Assembly (NCBI GenBank): GCA_937870755.1
Contig: CALMZV010000050.1
Coordinates: forward strand, 1-64,000
Direction: 5' to 3'
DNA from: an uncultured Methylocystaceae bacterium
GTDB taxonomy: Bacteria; Pseudomonadota; Alphaproteobacteria; Rhizobiales; Beijerinckiaceae
DNA length: 64,000 bases
A program made the translations under genes and the position numbers. The notes under the pieces are model-generated. The model did no database searches and had not been told where the DNA came from. It saw only the letters and a list, made by a program, of their open reading frames with translations. Numbering within the stretch: the first letter of the stretch is position 1; each line of letters opens with the position of its first letter. Shown piece by piece: positions 61,312 to 64,000 of this stretch.

Positions 61312-62028
61312 ATGGCCCGCGCCTGCCTCGTTCCCATCGCGTTTTTCGCCCTCGTGTCCATGCACGCGCCGGCGCACGCCATCGTCGGCGCGAGCGAACC
61401 GGCCGCACGCGCCGGCGGCGTTATGGTGCTGGCGGCGGGGCGCGGCCGCGGCGGTTTCTGTTCCGGCGTGGCGCTTGCGCCACGCATCGTTCTCACAGCC
61501 GCCCATTGCGTGGGCGCCCCGCAGGCGACGCGCGTGCACTACCGCAATGGCGCGGGCGCGCCGGTGCTGATCGAAGTCGCGCGCATCGAACGCCATGCCG
61601 GATATCGCGCGAATGCGGTCTCCGCCCGCGCGCCCTCTGTCGATCTTGCGATGATCGAAACGCGCGACGCCTTGCCGGATGCAATGGCGCCGTCGGCGAT
61701 CGGCGAAGCGCCGCGCACGATCGGCGCGACGCTCGAGATCGCCGGTTTCGGCGTCATGCGCGAGGGTATGCCTGACACGTCCGGACAGTTCCGCAGCGCG
61801 ACGCTGCGTCTGCGCGGCCCACTCTCCAATTTGCTGCTGTGGCTGGAGGGCGAGGCGGGGGCCTGCACCGGCGACTCCGGCGGACCGGTGTTCGCCGGCG
61901 GCGCGCTTGTCGCGATCACGGCTTTCGCGGAGGGCGGCGGCGGAAAGGCGTGCGGCAAGCTCACGCAAGCCGTTCGTCTGGCCCCACACCGCGCCTGGAT
62001 CGAAAGCGTGATCGCGCGCTGGCGCTGA
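61312..62028 (+). CDS. Trypsin-fold serine protease inside the GTA cluster
   Basis: A 238-residue secreted protease of the chymotrypsin/trypsin clan. Signal peptide MARACLVPIAFFALVSMHAPAHA; mature N-terminus IVGASEPAA, as in trypsins after activation. The triad is complete: His in VLTAAHC, Asp in SVDLAMI and Ser in CTGDSGGPVF, with Cys pairs around the His and the Ser. It lies on the plus strand between the capsid and connector genes and ends 5 bases from the converging capsid gene. Whether it belongs to the GTA or is a host gene placed there is open. Confidence 0.88.
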   Translation: MARACLVPIAFFALVSMHAPAHAIVGASEPAARAGGVMVLAAGRGRGGFCSGVALAPRIVLTAAHCVGAPQATRVHYRNGAGAPVLIEVARIERHAGYRANAVSARAPSVDLAMIETRDALPDAMAPSAIGEAPRTIGATLEIAGFGVMREGMPDTSGQFRSATLRLRGPLSNLLLWLEGEAGACTGDSGGPVFAGGALVAITAFAEGGGGKACGKLTQAVRLAPHRAWIESVIARWR

Positions 62029-62033
62029 ACGGC

Positions 62034-63281
62034 TTACGCCGTGCCGAACTTCATGAGCTTGATGGCGTCGTAGTCCTGCACGCCGCCGCCCACGCGCTTG
62101 GTGGTGTAGAACAGCACATAGGGCTTTGCGGAATAGGGATCGCGCAGAACGCGCACGCCGACACGGTCGACCACGACATAGCCGCGCTGGAAATCGCCGA
62201 ACGCAATCGAATAGGAGTCGGCCGCGATGTCCGGCATGTCCTCGGCTTCGACGACGGGAAAATTCATCAGCGTGGCTTCTCCGCCGAGCGTCGCGGGCGG
62301 CGCCCAGAGATACTCGCCGGTGGTCGCCTTGAACTTGCGAATGGCGGCCTGCGTCTTGCGATTCATCACGAACCGCGCGTTCTGCCGGTAACCGGCCTTC
62401 AACGCATACGCGAGATCAACCAGCGCATCGGACGGGTTGGACGCGGCGAACGCGCCCGCGGCGCCGGAGACGACGTAGGCGATCTTGCCGTGCGACCAGG
62501 CGGCCTGCGTGGACTTGGTGTACGAAAGGAAGCCGGTCGGCTTGTTGACGCCGTTTCCGTTGATGAAAGCGGCGGCCTCCTGTTCGGCGAACACCACGCT
62601 CACCTCGTCGGCGATCCACTGTTCGATGTCGACCACCGCGTCGTCGAGCAGCGTTTGCGTCGCCGCCGGCATGGCGTACAGCTCCATCGCGGGGAACGTC
62701 ATGTCGGCGATCTGCTGGTTGCCGGTCTGGGGCCGCGGGTCGGTTTCAGCCACCCAGCCGGACGCCGGCCCGCCGGTCGAAAACGCGCGGCGCAGCGATG
62801 CGCCGGAAATTTCGCGCACGCTGGCGATGGCGCGGATGGGCGACATGGTTGACATGCGGCGCAGAATTTCGCGCTCCGCCGGCACCGGCACGAGATAGCC
62901 GCCGTCGGGACCGGAGCCGGCGGACATCGCCTTCTGCTCCATCGCCTTCAGACCGGCGGCTTCGCCGGCGCGCATGTAGAGGCCGAACGCGCCCTTGTGT
63001 TGCAGGCCGATCGCATCGCTTTCGACGCCGCCGCCCAGTCGCGGGCGCGCGGAGTTGAGCGCGAAACGATCGAGTTTCGATTTTGTCTCGTCGAGCGCGC
63101 GGTCGATGCGCGCGAGCTTCTCCTCGGTCACGACATCCGACGACATACGGCTCTCGAGCTGGGCGAGCCGTTCGTCGTTGGTCTCGCGAAAGGCGGCGAA
63201 GGCGCGGTGCAGTTCATCGAACGCCGCGTCTGGATTGGCGATGGACTTGTTTTCGAGCTTACCGGTTTCAAGCGCCGTCAT
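62034..63281 (-). CDS. GTA major capsid protein (orfg5-like, HK97 fold)
   Basis: A 415-residue HK97-type capsid protein. The N-terminal scaffold-like coiled coil (FDELHRAFAAFRETNDERLAQLESRMSSDVVTEEKLARIDRAL) should be removed by the prohead protease, probably before the mature part starting near GLKAMEQKAMSAGSGPDGGYLVPVP. The mature part has GWVAETDPRPQT, FPAMELYAMPAATQTLLDDAVVDIEQWIADEV and FINGNGVNKPTGFL, as in other GTAs. The ATG at 63281 begins MTALETGKLE; an upstream start at 63326 is less likely. Confidence 0.95.
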   Translation of the reverse strand: MTALETGKLENKSIANPDAAFDELHRAFAAFRETNDERLAQLESRMSSDVVTEEKLARIDRALDETKSKLDRFALNSARPRLGGGVESDAIGLQHKGAFGLYMRAGEAAGLKAMEQKAMSAGSGPDGGYLVPVPAEREILRRMSTMSPIRAIASVREISGASLRRAFSTGGPASGWVAETDPRPQTGNQQIADMTFPAMELYAMPAATQTLLDDAVVDIEQWIADEVSVVFAEQEAAAFINGNGVNKPTGFLSYTKSTQAAWSHGKIAYVVSGAAGAFAASNPSDALVDLAYALKAGYRQNARFVMNRKTQAAIRKFKATTGEYLWAPPATLGGEATLMNFPVVEAEDMPDIAADSYSIAFGDFQRGYVVVDRVGVRVLRDPYSAKPYVLFYTTKRVGGGVQDYDAIKLMKFGTA

Positions 63282-63404
63282 GGCGAACCTCTCGGTTGGA
63301 GTTTTGGGTGTGTTGCGCCGTCGCATGGGTCGAGCCCCGCGTTCGACGGCTGCGACGCGGGCGCGCGCATCGGGACGATGCGTGCGGAACTGGCGAGGGC
63401 GACG

Positions 63405-63992
63405 CTAACGCGCGTCGTCGACCCTCGAAATCTCCGACAGAACGTCGCACGCCGCCTGGTTCCAGCGGGCGCGCAATGCGCCAGGCGCGCGCGCCTTGGC
63501 GTATTCGGCGGCGATCACCCGCGCCTGCGGCAGCATGGGAAAGGTGACGAGCGAGATCTCCCACAGGTCGAGCTTGTGGAGTTTGCGCAATCCTGTCTTC
63601 GGATCGCGCACGGACCGTTGCGTTCGGAAACCGATGGAAAGGCCGTCGACGGCGCTCTCCTTCATCAGCGCGAGAATTTCGCGCGCGCGGGCGACCGCCA
63701 GATTGAGGCGTCCGCGCACCTTCAGGCCGCGCGCATCCTCGACGATCGACTGCCAGGCGCCGACCGGCTCGCGCGGGTCGTGCTGCCACAGCAGCCTGAC
63801 GCCGGCCGCGCCGCGCCGCGCGAGGCTTTCGGCGAAGGCGCCCGGCATCACAACGTCGCGGCCAAGGTCGGCGACGTTGAAGAGGCTCGCATAGCCTTCG
63901 AACAGGCCGGTCGGCGACACTTTGGCCAGCGTCAACGGCGCGCGTTTGATCTCCGGCGCGACATACGTCGCCCGGTCGAGCAGGATCTGCAT
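63405..63992 (-). CDS. GTA prohead protease (orfg4-like, HK97 family)
   Basis: A 195-residue serine protease of HK97 prohead maturation: FEGYASLFNVADLGRDVVMPGAFAESL, LLWQHDPREPVGAWQSIVEDARGLKVRGRLNL (His), KESAVDGLSIGFRTQ (Ser). It cuts the capsid scaffold. The start at 63992 is close to the window edge and follows ggacatcc; a start further upstream outside the window cannot be excluded. Confidence 0.9.
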   Translation of the reverse strand: MQILLDRATYVAPEIKRAPLTLAKVSPTGLFEGYASLFNVADLGRDVVMPGAFAESLARRGAAGVRLLWQHDPREPVGAWQSIVEDARGLKVRGRLNLAVARAREILALMKESAVDGLSIGFRTQRSVRDPKTGLRKLHKLDLWEISLVTFPMLPQARVIAAEYAKARAPGALRARWNQAACDVLSEISRVDDAR

Positions 63993-64000
63993 GGATGTCC

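Overview
The window is high-GC DNA that reads as an alphaproteobacterial chromosome, most likely of the order Hyphomicrobiales (Rhizobiales). The arguments are a PleC-type kinase beside glnE, a degP and cycHJKL-type cytochrome c maturation block, a FeuPQ-like two-component pair with a PepSY partner, a gene transfer agent (GTA) cluster, and an amino acid:[carrier protein] ligase of the kind known from Bradyrhizobium. No rRNA, tRNA, insertion sequence, CRISPR array or plasmid gene was seen. The assignment is from gene content only.

Left part (1-12.2 kb): a caspase-fold protein cut by the window edge, with both catalytic residues replaced and a long Pro/Gly- and Gln-rich repeat tail; a uracil-DNA glycosylase-like protein, a metallo-beta-lactamase-fold hydrolase and a glutathione transferase in one minus-strand run; a six-helix sensor kinase; an epoxide hydrolase-type enzyme; divergent cobT and cobS for the end of cobalamin synthesis; then TSUP permease, thioesterase and dusA in a coupled minus-strand run.

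Middle (12.2-32.3 kb): a compact plus-strand operon (carrier protein, acyl-CoA dehydrogenase homologue, amino acid:[carrier protein] ligase, DUF1839, GH2 mannosidase-like protein, hotdog thioesterase) is the best candidate for a little-described pathway: an amino acid is activated, loaded on a carrier, possibly oxidised, and perhaps passed to a sugar or amine. It is followed by two small-glycosyltransferase genes, one broken by a 2-base slip in a CG repeat; a nitrate/sulfonate-type ABC transporter; a branched-chain amino acid-type ABC operon without its binding protein, ending in a strong terminator; two DedA genes; a hydratase and CoA-transferase pair; a Tat-exported Arg/Tyr-rich protein; glyoxalase I and a CDF metal transporter with an enlarged C-terminus.

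Right part (32.5-48.9 kb): pleC-like kinase with two CtrA-like boxes upstream, glnE, an OmpR/EnvZ-type pair, degP, ccmIEFH, a glycine-zipper lipoprotein, and a PepSY-PhoP-PhoQ-like trio resembling FeuNPQ. From 48.95 kb to the right edge lies a GTA cluster on the minus strand, running from prohead protease and capsid through head-tail, tail and baseplate proteins to a tail-fibre-like DUF2793 protein and a lysis cassette (GH108 endolysin, holin-like peptide, overlapping spanin-like genes). Terminase and portal genes would be beyond the right edge. Two host-like genes, a trypsin-fold protease and a YdcH protein, sit in the cluster on the opposite strand.
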